64,000 nt of DNA from the NCBI GenBank assembly GCA_021014325.1, contig CM037470.1:4491647-4555646 (forward strand). Direction: 5' to 3'. The position numbers and the translations under genes were made by a program. This document shows, piece by piece, positions 11,401 to 20,500 of this stretch. Position 1 is the stretch's first letter. The number at the start of each line of letters is the position of its first letter. The notes beneath the pieces were generated by a model, which was given only the letters and a program-made list of their open reading frames with translations, did not search any database and had not been told where the DNA came from. The stretch comes from Plazaster borealis (taxonomy: Eukaryota > Echinodermata > Asteroidea > Forcipulatida > Labidiasteridae).

Positions 11401-12397
11401 TTGAAAAATCCTTGAGGAACCGTAGTGAATATTTCATTGTTTTGCAAGAAACCGCGCAACAGCTTAAAAAAATGTGTTTTGTGAAAAAAACATACATAAA
11501 AAACATAGTGACCCAATTCACCCGACAGCAGTCCCAGTGACATCATCACACGATAAATCTTGGATATTATGCCAATATGGGAGTCAGCAGCAGCAACACA
11601 TGTTCCAAGAATCCAAGTAAAACCAATCTACCCCTTCTTCAACAAGATGGCGCATAGGCCTATAGGACCGTGAAAGTGCCCCTTCTGTGTTATTTTTAAC
11701 GCTTTTAAATAGTGAAGTTTCAGGTTTCAAGTTTAAAGTGTTCCACGTTTAGCAATGAACATGATGATTAACCAGTAACAAGATGAACCTGAATTTCCTT
11801 TAAAAATAAATATATAAACTAATGTTAACCACTGGCACTGGAGCATGAATGAAGGAAGCTGAAAAGCAATTTACACTAGTATAACTAAGTCACATCTGTT
11901 CCCCGCTTTCTATTTGTATTTCCTTCCTCCATGCTCTATATTGATATTATATAGGCCTATATGACTAGAGCAATTCTACTTTTAATTTTAACGCAGTCAC
12001 ACAGCAGGACCGTCAGTGACACGTGAGGTAAAATTAAAAAGTAATGTTTAAAAAAATTAAAATTTCTAAAATTATATTATTAGGCCTAGTTCTTCTTCCA
12101 TGATGATGATGATGATTTAATTAATATTTTAATGCTTTAACATCAAACACAGACAAAATCACACCATTCCATAGTTTACCAATGCAATACTTGCACTATT
12201 TCCCGCCTCCCATTCACATAACAAGTCATGACCCGTCCTCACTACCTCGTTCATTTCCACGAAACAAATGAGGCTTCCGCATTGACCCCGTGTACCGTGT
12301 ACAAACCTGATGATGTGTCTGCAACTCGAAGCTCTCTCAAAACATTCCGAGTTCGACTTTGCCGGACTTGGTCTCTGTTGTCAATGAAACCCTCCAT
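5406..12397 (-). CDS. Cut8/Sts1-family nuclear proteasome-tethering protein, 363 aa, 7 exons (gene span)
   Basis: Coding exons, 5' to 3' on the minus strand: 12397-12307, 11033-10821, 9702-9386, 8651-8490, 8332-8229, 7103-6981 and 5487-5406. All have GT..AG introns and compatible phases. The N-terminal ~190 residues are basic, rich in Pro, Ser and Thr, and look disordered. The C-terminal ~170 residues match my recollection of the Cut8 helical core: the LTNEQLVELVEGVVEKYP helix, the ALLPEPDLTQYQERL segment, LPRTRLAS, YVLLAWQLVNFLPIWENPAH and a final Cys/Leu-rich helix. In yeasts Cut8/Sts1 binds the 26S proteasome and holds it at the nuclear envelope; I infer a similar nuclear role. The KRPRMLLLG stretch could act in nuclear import. 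The assignment is from recognised motifs, not a search. No human symbol is used because I recall no well-named mammalian orthologue. Confidence 0.83.
5556..5919 (+). mobile_element. TTAA-flanked MITE, family B (364 bp)
   Basis: The element begins AGGCACTGTACACGTTTGGT and ends ACCAAACGTGTCCAGTGCCT. A perfect TTAA lies on each side (5552-5555 and 5920-5923). It sits in the last intron of the Cut8-family gene, just upstream of exon 7. Sister copies are at 37796-38160 and 58693-59073. Confidence 0.9.
6594..6917 (+). mobile_element. TTAA-flanked MITE, family C (324 bp)
   Basis: It begins AAGGGTCTGTATACGTTTGG and ends CAAATGTTTACAATCCCT. TTAA occurs at 6590-6593 and 6918-6921. The internal CTGAGAAGTGTTACTCCAGT and AACGTTTCTCAG form a hairpin. 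Confidence 0.85.
6981..7103 (-). CDS. Cut8-family gene, exon 6
   Basis: Codes residues 296-337. It begins with the split Ile codon then WENPAHNKVRSQCLRSL. The WxNPxHN..R.QC pattern is the strongest family signature of the protein. Donor AAG|GTAATA; acceptor ATTACAG. Confidence 0.85.
7550..7700. repeat. Dispersed repeat family D (TTTGAGAGGGC...AAGGGGCACCAAGG)
   Basis: It holds GAATTTCATCTTTGAGAGGG, then AAAGGGCACTTCCATTGGAA, then TTGAAGGGGCACCAAGGCCA. Related copies occur at 14985-15165 (opposite orientation), 43404-43541, and in pieces near 38235, 44040 and 50340. There are no clear termini, so the class is unknown. Confidence 0.6.
7905..8092. mobile_element. Family A TIR element, diverged copy
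   Basis: Starts TCAATTTCATAGAGCTGCTT and ends GTAGCTCTATGAGTCTAGGC. The interior retains GACTGGTAACCTTAATTAGG. It lies in an intron of the Cut8-family gene. Confidence 0.65.
8229..8332 (-). CDS. Cut8-family gene, exon 5
   Basis: Codes residues 262-296 (KYCVQQGRHLLCCQAWGAVI, then NYVLLAWQLVNFLP). The pattern of an aromatic/Cys helix followed by the AWxLVNxLP motif is typical of the Cut8 core. Acceptor ACGGCAG; donor AT|GTGAGT. Confidence 0.83.
8490..8651 (-). CDS. Cut8-family gene, exon 4
   Basis: Codes residues 208-261, 54 whole codons, starting EVLALLPEPDLTQYQERL and ending KVHLVEFK. It contains the family-type LPRTRLAS turn. Acceptor CATTCAG; donor AAG|GTAAGA. Confidence 0.83.
9386..9702 (-). 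CDS. Cut8-family gene, exon 3
   Basis: Codes residues 102-207. A Pro/Ser/Lys-rich stretch (KTPRSSRKSPSKRPIDMS) with possible proline-directed phosphorylation sites precedes PAKRPRMLLLGDQ, a candidate nuclear localisation patch. The helix LTNEQLVELVEGVVEKYPEM comes last. Donor AAA|GTAAGT. Confidence 0.82.
9807..9960. mobile_element. Family A TIR element, left part
   Basis: GGGGCCAATTTCATACAACT followed by the family interior up to CTTATTCTGGTATAAACAAG. The expected right end is missing here. Sequence of similar kind (AGCTCAGTGAAATTGAGCCC) occurs at 10770-10789 after ~0.8 kb, suggesting a split copy. Confidence 0.5.
10380..10731 (-). mobile_element. Second SINE type with tRNA-Leu-like head
   Basis: On the minus strand the head reads ATGTCGCGGCCGAGCGGTCT, with box B GTGTGGGTTCGAATCCCGG. 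The body after the head differs from the SINEs at 3943 and 32555, so this is a different family sharing the same tRNA-type promoter. It lies in an intron of the Cut8-family gene. The 3' limit is uncertain. Confidence 0.7.
10821..11033 (-). CDS. Cut8-family gene, exon 2
   Basis: Codes residues 31-102. It is Arg/Pro-rich at the start (GILRRRTLRPRPRVTYED) and acidic at the end (PNIPEERGDIDQEADQTN), apparently disordered. Phases match exons 1 and 3. Acceptor CCCTCTAG; donor ATT|GTAAGG. Confidence 0.75.
11190..11420. repeat. Dispersed repeat family E
   Basis: Carries a G-tract near the start, then CACAGTAGGG-like and AAACCAAAGATAAACCCCAA segments, then GTCCAGAATGCCCCCCAGTT. Related copies occur at 20643-20930 and 44150-44435. 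No TIRs or coding sequence recognised. Confidence 0.6.
12307..12397 (-). CDS. Cut8-family gene, exon 1 (start)
   Basis: Codes residues 1-30 plus one base: MEGFIDNRDQVRQSRTRN, then VLRELRVADTSS. The start is the first in-frame ATG of an exon whose donor (CAG|GTTTGT) joins exon 2 in phase. No upstream in-frame ATG was found close by. Confidence 0.75.
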
Positions 12398-12930
12398 AGC
12401 CCAGCAAACCTTGCTGTCAAAAGATGGAAATCCTGTTGTTATTTATAAGCTCTAACAATTATTTATAAAAACAGGATTTATCTTTTTTGCTCAGCACTGT
12501 TACTACAAAAACTAACCGAGCTTTCCTCCAAGCAGTGGCTGTTTACGAAAATAATTTTAGATAGTAAAACGCCACCGGCGGCGAAACCCTGTAAATACCC
12601 CGCGTAAAATGCAAATTAGGTAGAGCGGGAGTTTGTTTTCAACTTCTTGATTGGGCAAAAGAAAATAGCTGTTGCATATTCATATTAAATCAATTTCGAC
12701 GTTTTACGTTTTTAAATTAATTTCACACTGTCCCATGGTTATCTGCAATGAATAAAAACATATTATTAATTTTTTTAATTCGTTGAAATTTAAGGTAATT
12801 TTTTTTGAAAAGCAAAGCCTGAAATGACTTTTTTCTAGTACAAACCAAAATTTCCATACTTAATCAGTTTTACTGAAACGGCTTTTCATTGGTCAACTGA
12901 AAAGAAGGCTGAAGCTTAGAAACGTGTTTT
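12398..12930. promoter_or_regulatory. Candidate bidirectional promoter, Cut8-family gene / ZNF511
   Basis: This interval separates the Cut8-family start codon (12397, minus) from a possible plus-strand first exon near 12933. It holds CCAAT-type motifs in both orientations (GATTGGGCAAA near 12650, CATTGGTCAAC near 12887) and a locally CG-richer patch around 12570-12640. Transcription starts cannot be seen directly. Confidence 0.35.
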
Positions 12931-12993
12931 AAAAATGGCTGCACACACGTCTGCTAATCTGATGCGGCGAAACGTTTCTCGATATTGAAAAAG
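12900..12993 (+). other. ZNF511: Possible 5' non-coding exon of ZNF511
   Basis: A short block ends in AAAAAG|GTTTGT, a usable donor. The ZNF511 start exon is preceded by the acceptor TTTTCACAG at 17461-17469, so a leader could be spliced across ~4.5 kb. The ATG at 12933 would open only a 17-codon upstream ORF (MAAHTSANLMRRNVSRY). Speculative without transcript data. Confidence 0.3.
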
Positions 12994-13597
12994 GTTTGTT
13001 TGTTGGTCTACGAAATACATGTACTATTGACAGCCTGTTTAATTGTACTGCAGTTAATAATAACAGTTTTTCTTTGTAAAGTTAAGGCCTGTTTTTATCG
13101 TTTTGAAAGATTACAACTTAGAGCAGTGTATGGTGCATACTGCATGCTGAGTGCTGGTGGTGTGACGTTCGACCGTCAGTTTTTTTCCAATGGCCCACTG
13201 CACTGAACTGAAAAAGGACGTCGTCATTTTTTAGACAACTCGACACAAATGTTGGTCAACTCGGCATGACTAGACAATAATAATTAAATAATTTGAGAAA
13301 ATAGAATTAGCTGTTGCCAGCATGGTTGCAAACTGCTTACCAACCAAAAATGACCTACACACTCAGTCTGTCAGTGTCAGTGTCAACTGTCGGTGAGTGA
13401 CCAGTCGATCGTATTTTTTTCACCCTCTCTCTCTTGCTTGATTCAGACAATCATGGACAATTTGTCATGTTTGTTGTTAATTAATAATAATAATTTAAAA
13501 TCTGTCATGTCTGTAGGTAGTCATGGTGTTAACTGTGTTACTGTTCCTATAAAAGTATTAGGCCTAGTGTTATTGTTAAATGTTTAGCACTAAACTA

Positions 13598-14430
13598 GGG
13601 TCGCACTATATACCGACAACAAACGACGCCTGACGACAACTAACGACAACAAATTTTAAAGGCCCTTTACAACAACGTTTGAGCATAAATAAACCATTAC
13701 GTATACGTAGGAGAGTCATATGTATCTATATAACCTTCATTCTGTTGAAAACAAATTATTTTTAACTGTAAAAAAAGGTTTTTTTTACCCCGAAGTAGTA
13801 ACAACCAGTAGTGTCCGCCATGTTGACTTTGGAACGTGCCTGGGCGATACCATTGTACTGCAGGGGTCAAACATTATCATGGTAGCGAGCGACCTGTTCG
13901 TGTGTTGACTTCATCAGTTGTTCTACAATTTCAACGGCAGTTGAATTTAATATTAAACGAATAAGCTCATTGTTATGACTCTATTATAAGTCATAGTTTT
14001 GTATTTGTGATCGTATTATTTTGGAAGAACATTTCCATTTGTATCAACATGACCTTATAGTATTAGATTATTTATGACAGCCACTTAATATCTAGTCTTT
14101 CAAATATTAAAAGAACTTTTAAAAAAATTCATAAAAAACAGCAGTACATAAGCAACTATGCCCAAAGAACTTACCTATTGCATAATGGTATCGTCCAAGT
14201 ACGGTTGAAAGACAACATGGCGAAGTTACTACTTCAGGGTAAAAAAACCTTTTTTTAACAGTTAAAAATACAATTTTTTTCAACAGAATGAAGGTTATAT
14301 AGATACATATGACTCTCCTACACATATGTAATGGTTTATTTACGCTCAAACGTTGTTTTAAAGGGCCTTAAAAATTTGTTGTCGTTAGTTGTCGTCAGGT
14401 GTTGTTTGTTGTCGGTATTTAGTGCGACCG
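13598..14430. mobile_element. Foldback element 1 (833 bp) with ~270-bp inverted arms
   Basis: The left arm starts GGGTCGCACTATATACCGAC and the right arm ends GTCGGTATTTAGTGCGACC. The arms pair over roughly 270 bp around an unpaired loop of ~290 bp. CTAAACTA is duplicated at 13590-13597 and 14431-14438. Subterminal CGACAACTAACGACAACAAA repeats resemble those of the element at 40961-41633. Confidence 0.85.
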
Positions 14431-14602
14431 CTAAACTAAACATGCTAACCCCCGCACTGTACTCCTTTTTAAGAAATATTGACATCAGTCACTATAATCA
14501 TCAGTATCACATGTCAAAAATTTCGAAAAAGGGAGTTCAGTTGGGTCTAGTTAGTACTCGGTAGAGTCACATGGTTACTGGTAGAGTCTCCTGTCTGGGT
14601 AG

Positions 14603-14938
14603 CCCCATTAATAGTGCCAAATTCTCTGGACTTCCTCCGATCCTTGGCCCTACGCCCACGTACCTCCAGGAGGTGACATTTGTTTTCGAAAAGAAACTCA
14701 CGTTTTTATGCCGAGATTTTTTCCCCAGTTGTCACTTATAAATTACACCAAAACGAGCAAGCTCTTTTTCGAATTAATGTGCTGTCCACAAATGAGCTAC
14801 AATAAGTGACAACTCGGGAAAAAATCTCGGCATAAAAACGTGAGTTTCTTTTCGAAAACAAATGTCACCTCCTGGAGGTACGTGGGCGTAGGGCCAAGGA
14901 TCGGAGGAAGTCCAGAGAATTTGGCACTATTAATGGGG
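14603..14938. mobile_element. Foldback element 2 (336 bp), near-perfect ~138-bp arms
   Basis: The left arm starts CCCCATTAATAGTGCCAAAT and the right arm ends ATTTGGCACTATTAATGGGG. The arms match over ~138 bp with few or no differences around a ~60-bp loop. The flanks carry 15-bp direct repeats (14588-14602 and 14939-14953) that differ at one base, CTNCTGTCTGGGTAG. Confidence 0.88.
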
Positions 14939-14984
14939 CTACTGTCTGGGTAGCCCAGGTTGGACTCCTCCGTTGCATACAACG

Positions 14985-15165
14985 CAGGCCTGGAATTACA
15001 CGGAGGCCACGAAGGCCATGGCCTCCATTGCCCCTGGTCTTGGCCTTGGTGCCCCTTCAAAAGTTTCCCATAGACTTTCAGATTTTACAATGGAAGTGCC
15101 CTTTGCAAAATGAAAATGGCCTTGCCCTCCCAAAGATGAAATTTGACGGAGTCCAGGGTATAAAG
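14985..15165. repeat. Dispersed repeat family D copy
   Basis: Contains CAGGCCTGGAATTACACGGA, TTGGTGCCCCTTCAAAAGTT and GGAAGTGCCCTTTGCAAAAT, the inverse of the 7550-7700 repeat. No coding content recognised. Confidence 0.6.
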
Positions 15166-15669
15166 GTCCCGTACCATTGCGACAAAATTTACACTTCAAA
15201 TTTTTCATATTTTTACCTTACTGAGGAAGCTGAACTTTTACTCACATGTTCCTTGTAGCCAGAACTCCATGGAGGCCTGTTTGAAAATTGTTGAATTTTC
15301 TCCTTTGATGTTATTATTTGTGAAAACAGATTGACATTTACGGCTCCATCACTGCATGTCATAAACCAAGAGCTTGTAAAGGCTAACGCGCATGTGCGAG
15401 TTTCCTATACGCATCGGGTTGCTATGCTTTTCGCACATGCGCATATGATTTTACATGGTCGAGCGGTACACATGTACATGATGGTTAAAATTACAGTGCA
15501 GAACTCTGACATATTTTTGGAAATAATCTCACCCATGGATATATTTGTTAGTTGTGAACTCATCCAAAGTGTAGTAAATATCACCAAGAATATATGAGCG
15601 AAATTCCAGCTTCTCAAATAAGGTAAAAATAGGAAAAAAATGCGGTCAAATTTGTGTTCGCATTGTAAA

Positions 15670-15868
15670 GAAGATTTGTACCCAGGACGTCAGTGCAGTG
15701 GCACTGACTGAGGGGCTACTGTCTGGGGTGTGTTTTGGCGACCATGACTGGAAACAAGTTTCTGACGTAAAATTCACTGAGTGAAACAATTTCCGAGAGC
15801 TACGCGAAAAAGGGTTGGTAAGCAGAAACAGTTCATGGCGTAGGGAGGTACCTGGGTACATCTTTTGA
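15670..15868. mobile_element. Possible small TIR element (~200 bp)
   Basis: AAGATTTGTACCCAGG at the left and CCTGGGTACATCTTTT at the right are near-inverted. The interior has no coding signature. No convincing target duplication was seen. Confidence 0.4.
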
Positions 15869-16298
15869 AAATTCATGTTCTGAAAAAATACAATACAACC
15901 TTCATTTTATTTTCAAGTAATGGAACTTAGTCTTTGTAATTTTATCAACATTATTTAATTGTTATGTTTCAGGGTATTTCATTTTAAAAAGAATTCAATT
16001 GAAAATTACACTGTCATTCTTTAACACTTCCATTGTTTGTGGAAGTTGTAATAACAAAAATTAAATACACCTTTCCTCGAATGGATGTATTCCCTACTGT
16101 AAATATAACAGTGGCAGCATGATAATTATCATGGAAACAAAATGTTTAATATTCTGAAAACATTACTAAAAAAGAAAAACAAAAAGGCAGGAGTTGCGTA
16201 AAACAACTGAGGTAGGCAACTAGCTGTAGGCCTTCTGCCGCTGCCGCCAGCACCCTGAAGCACTCCAATAATGGTGGTCTAACTCTAGTCTACCCCTT

Positions 16299-16356
16299 GA
16301 ACTATGAGGTTCGTTCCGCGTTCGTGGAGACGATAGTGGAACGAACCTCATAGTTC
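16299..16356. repeat. Perfect 19-bp hairpin with flanking direct repeats
   Basis: GAACTATGAGGTTCGTTCC at 16299-16317 is exactly inverted at 16338-16356, with a 20-bp loop. The direct repeat TAACTCTAGTCTA lies at 16280-16292 and 16365-16377, suggesting insertion of a tiny hairpin element. Confidence 0.8.
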
Positions 16357-16387
16357 TAGGAGTATAACTCTAGTCTATCCACCCCTT

Positions 16388-16562
16388 GCACGGTCAGCCA
16401 TTTGTGTGTAGAGCCTCGAATTGGGGACAGCAGTGAATAGAAGTATATATAACTCTGTATTGTCACGGTAATGTAATGACACTTTCATCCAAACAGATAC
16501 ATAAAACACAATACAAATGAGGCATGAAGTCAAGGCTCTACACGCGAATGGCAGATCCGTGC
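16388..16562. mobile_element. Small TIR element (~175 bp)
   Basis: The left arm GCACGGTCAGCCATTTGTGT is mirrored by GAATGGCAGATCCGTGC at the right, and the adjoining TAGAGCC / GGCTCTA also match. A second inner pair extends the arms. No target duplication was determined. Confidence 0.6.
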
Positions 16563-17481
16563 CAGTAGCGAATTGATTTGTGCACAATAATCACACATGC
16601 ATGGTTTACATGTGTGTGTTGTCAAGGCTACCTACCTTCTTGCAATTTGCATGTATTATTAATTTTCTTACAGAGTGTGGACTGTATTCATTAACATAAA
16701 GTGTTAACCACACCTACTTCTGCAATGTGGAGGAGCCTTTATTATTTTACATACCACAGGCATCTTAGACTGTTGTTACTGTCATGCCTAACTAGGCGTG
16801 TACTTATTATGTACAATGTATGTAGTTTAACCACTGAATGTACCCAATTTCTACTAAGAGTAAGACTGCCATAGGGAACATATACATGTGCCAGTAGTGC
16901 TGCAGTATATACATCATTTTGTACTTATTTTATATATTAGGCCTATGCACAGATAGGTACAGGTTGGCCCTGGTAAGGTTGTCGTGGCCACTGTTGTATG
17001 CAATGGAGGAGTCCAACCTGGGCTAGGTACAGGTATACTCAATACTGGGACACGGTGTTTGTGTATTCACACATTCACATACACATTCACATAGCATTAG
17101 CTTAGATAGTACTGCTAGTCCATACATATTTTGAGCAGGTATGTTCACCCATGGTTCAACAAGGTGTTGCAGGACACAAACCACCCACAAACCGACCTTA
17201 TGGTTTATCAGATGTATCGGGCTCTGTGCTAGGTTAGAATATGTGAAAGTGAAGGGTAAGTTGTTGATATTAGGGTACGTTGTTTATATAGAAAATTTAC
17301 TATAAACGGAAGAAAAATCCAGATGGACTAGTTGAAGCAGACTGAATAACTTGAGAGTGAAACCCTGGTTTAACATAGTAGCAATTCAATTTACCCAATT
17401 GGTGTGTCTGGCCCAATTAGTGTATGCAAAATTAATCGGTATGGATATATTATTGTCTCTTTTTCACAGCATTCTGCAAGA

Positions 17482-17572
17482 ATGGAGGAGGAAATGTCAC
17501 CATGCGAAACGACTGAGGAAAGTGCTCCAGTGCGTCTGGGCTATGTACCACAGAGGAGAAGGTTACAACCAG
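17482..17572 (+). CDS. ZNF511: ZNF511, exon 1 (coding start)
   Basis: Codes residues 1-30 plus one base (MEEEMSPCETTEESAPVRLG, then YVPQRRRLQP). The frame is open upstream to 17404, but the acceptor TTTTCACAG at 17461-17469 supports a start at this ATG after a 5' UTR intron. Donor CCAG|GTGAGC. Confidence 0.82.
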
Positions 17573-20500
17573 GTGAGCAACAATCGTCACAAGGCTAAAA
17601 TTCTGCATCCGGCCACCACTTTATTTTCCTTAATTTAGGTCAAATTATATCCTTACCTGTCCAGAAGGGTTGACAGAATGAGGTACAGGCACTTTGAACT
17701 ATTACAGAGTGTCAAAACCATGAAACAGTTTCCATTTTGGTGTCTATGGTGGTCTTGACAACGCTGCTCACTACACTGCATTTTTACTTACCTTTGGGCA
17801 TTAGTGCGCGAGAGGTCTGTTGGGCATCAGTGCGCGAGAGGTCCGTCTGCGTGATGAAATGTGCGCTTGAATTTTTCCTTTTTTTAAAGGTCAAAATTTA
17901 GCGTTTCAGCTAGGGTACCAATTTCTTAAGAGGAATATTTTAAAAAGGGAAATAAAGTCCAACATCCATTAAAAAACATAAAATAAATCCCTTAAACGGT
18001 GGTGGCCGGATGCAAACCAAAAATTCTTGTCACAATACTAGAAACCTTGAAGCCATGATTTGGGATTTGCATTTCTTCTATAAAAAACAGTAATGTCTTT
18101 GCTTTATATGTACACCATATTGAACCAATAATAATAATAATAATGCGCAGTTCTTATGTAGCGCTTTATACTCCCGATGGGTGTCTCAAAGCGATCAGTA
18201 TTTTTCCTACAAGGTAAGTTGAGTTACGTGTTGAGAGGCCTTCCTTTGGCCCTAGAGAGGGCACTGAATAGAATTCTAACCATAACCTCCCCTCACCCAT
18301 CAAACTCGAACCTCATGTTTTGTTCAATTCTGTTGGGTTTGAGTACTGCACCAGTAAACTGGTTATGCTTTAAATCCATTGGATCAGGCATATCAGAGTT
18401 AAAACCTTTTAGGTGTTGAGTTACCATGATACGCTTTTTGATTTTGTTTGACTGAGGGATGGATCCTATCACTCAAGTGAGTTGGGGTTTGTTTTTGTTT
18501 GTTTTTTATTTTTTAAAGTGAATTAATTTGTCTTTCCTCCAAGGTCAGTATGGATTTGGTTTTTGAAAATGCTCATAAATTAAGTAGAAAAACACCTGCT
18601 TTTCTTATCTTAATTACAGGAGATGCTTTCTTTGAAGATGGGAACATTGAGACCAGCCTGGCATACAAGCAGATGCCAACGGTACATGATGATTACGATG
18701 AGGAGGATGATGATCAGATGAGGTGAATAGCGTATTTTGCATGATTTCATCTTGATAATTTCAAATTTTTCCTTTTGACTTGATGCTGAGTAGATTTAGT
18801 TCCATAATACTATCAACCAGTAAGATTTCTATTGCATACCTCTTGATCTTGAATATGCATGATCTACTTGAATATGCAAGATCATCTTGAATATGCACGG
18901 TCTACTTGAATATGCAAGATCATCTTGAATATATGCATGATTTTCTTGAATATGCATGATCTTCTTGAATATGCAGAATCTTCTTGAATATGCACAATCT
19001 TCTTGAATATGAACGATCTCCTTGAATATGCATGATCCATCTCGCCATTGTGAAATTGTTGCATGCTGTGATGGGGTCTATGGTGTTTTGTGCATCCGAA
19101 GAGGGAAATGGCACCCGAGGCTTCACCTCGGTGCCATTTGCCCCCTGAGTGTGTTCGAAACCCTCATCACAGAGTGTGCAACCATTGTTTTGTTATACCA
19201 TTGTAATAGATTCCTCTTTTTTGGAGGCGATCTGTTGTCATCTTCCAAGATTATTACGACGAAATTGGCACAATTTCTAAAAGATGCCGAATGCATTTTT
19301 AACAAAATTGGCAGTCATTGTCAGAAAATGTTGCTTCACTGTTCCCTACAGCACATCGCACAGGAACATATTAAAAACAATTTACCTAGTACCAGTGTAA
19401 TTACAACCTTATAACCGGGGCTATTTCTAATATTGTACAAGGTGGTGGAAACTACCTTACGGTGGGCACAATCAAGGTAATGTACCATGTGGGCTACATC
19501 ACTCATGTTCCCCTGAGGCATGTACATGGGTCTTTGTAGCACATCACATGATCGGTTCTCGACCAATAAAATTCCCAATCTATTACCGTGGCATAACAAA
19601 AATAGATGTTTCATCAAAGATTTGTTTTCTCCTTTCAATACAGGCATCAAGATTTCAAATGTCATGTGATGGGCTGCAACCAAACCTTCACGACGGTCCC
19701 ATCTTACGAGATCCACTACAACGGTTCTCATCGTAATATCTGTCACTACTGCCGCCGCTCATATCCGTCCAATCACCTCCTTGATGTTCATATTTTAGAG
19801 TCACATGATTCCTTGTTTGAGATCATGGCCCAAAAGCAGCCAATGGTAGGTACAGACTAAGGCCTAATTTCATAGAGCTGCTTAAGCAGACAATATAGCT
19901 TAACTATTTTCTGCTAAGCACAACTAAGCAGAGTACCAGTTACATTTTGTACATGTAAAATGGTATTTTAGCTGGTAACCTTATTCTGGTAAGCATAATT
20001 TTGTTGTGCTTAGCAACTTTTTATGCTTAAGCAGCTCTATGAAATTGGGTCCAAGGCCCAGTAAAATTCGTGGCTGGTATTCTGCTCATTTCTGCTTAGC
20101 AGAAAATTGTTCAGCAATATTTTTTGCTTAACTAATTAAGCAACTCAATGAAATTGGGCCTTGGGCAGAATTTCATAGAGCTGCTTAAGCAGACAATATT
20201 GCTTAACAATTTCCCGCTAAGCAGGAATAAGCAGAAAACCATTTACAAATTGTACATAAGACAAATTCTTTTGGTTGGTAACCGTATGTTGGTAAGCAAA
20301 ATTATTTTGTGGTTAATTGCCATGCTTATAAGCAGGTCTATGGAATAGGGCCTAGTATAGACCTTATGCACATGACGTCATTTCAGTAGGGCGCCCTCGC
20401 CTAGAGGTCAAAAGGAGGTTGTTCATTGGCCAATCCTGTTCGCAGCGCGTACAAATCTATGCGTTTTGATTGTTTCGTCATCGTTTTACCTCTAAGATGG

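Noticed and set aside
15331..15617. ORF of 88 codons (and its antisense partner)
   Set aside because: No domain, no splice context, on both strands at once. Probably chance in a repeat-rich intergenic stretch.
17404..17598. Longer N-terminus for ZNF511 starting at the ATG at 17404
   Set aside because: An acceptor at 17469 and the conserved start MEEE... make the upstream codons intronic.
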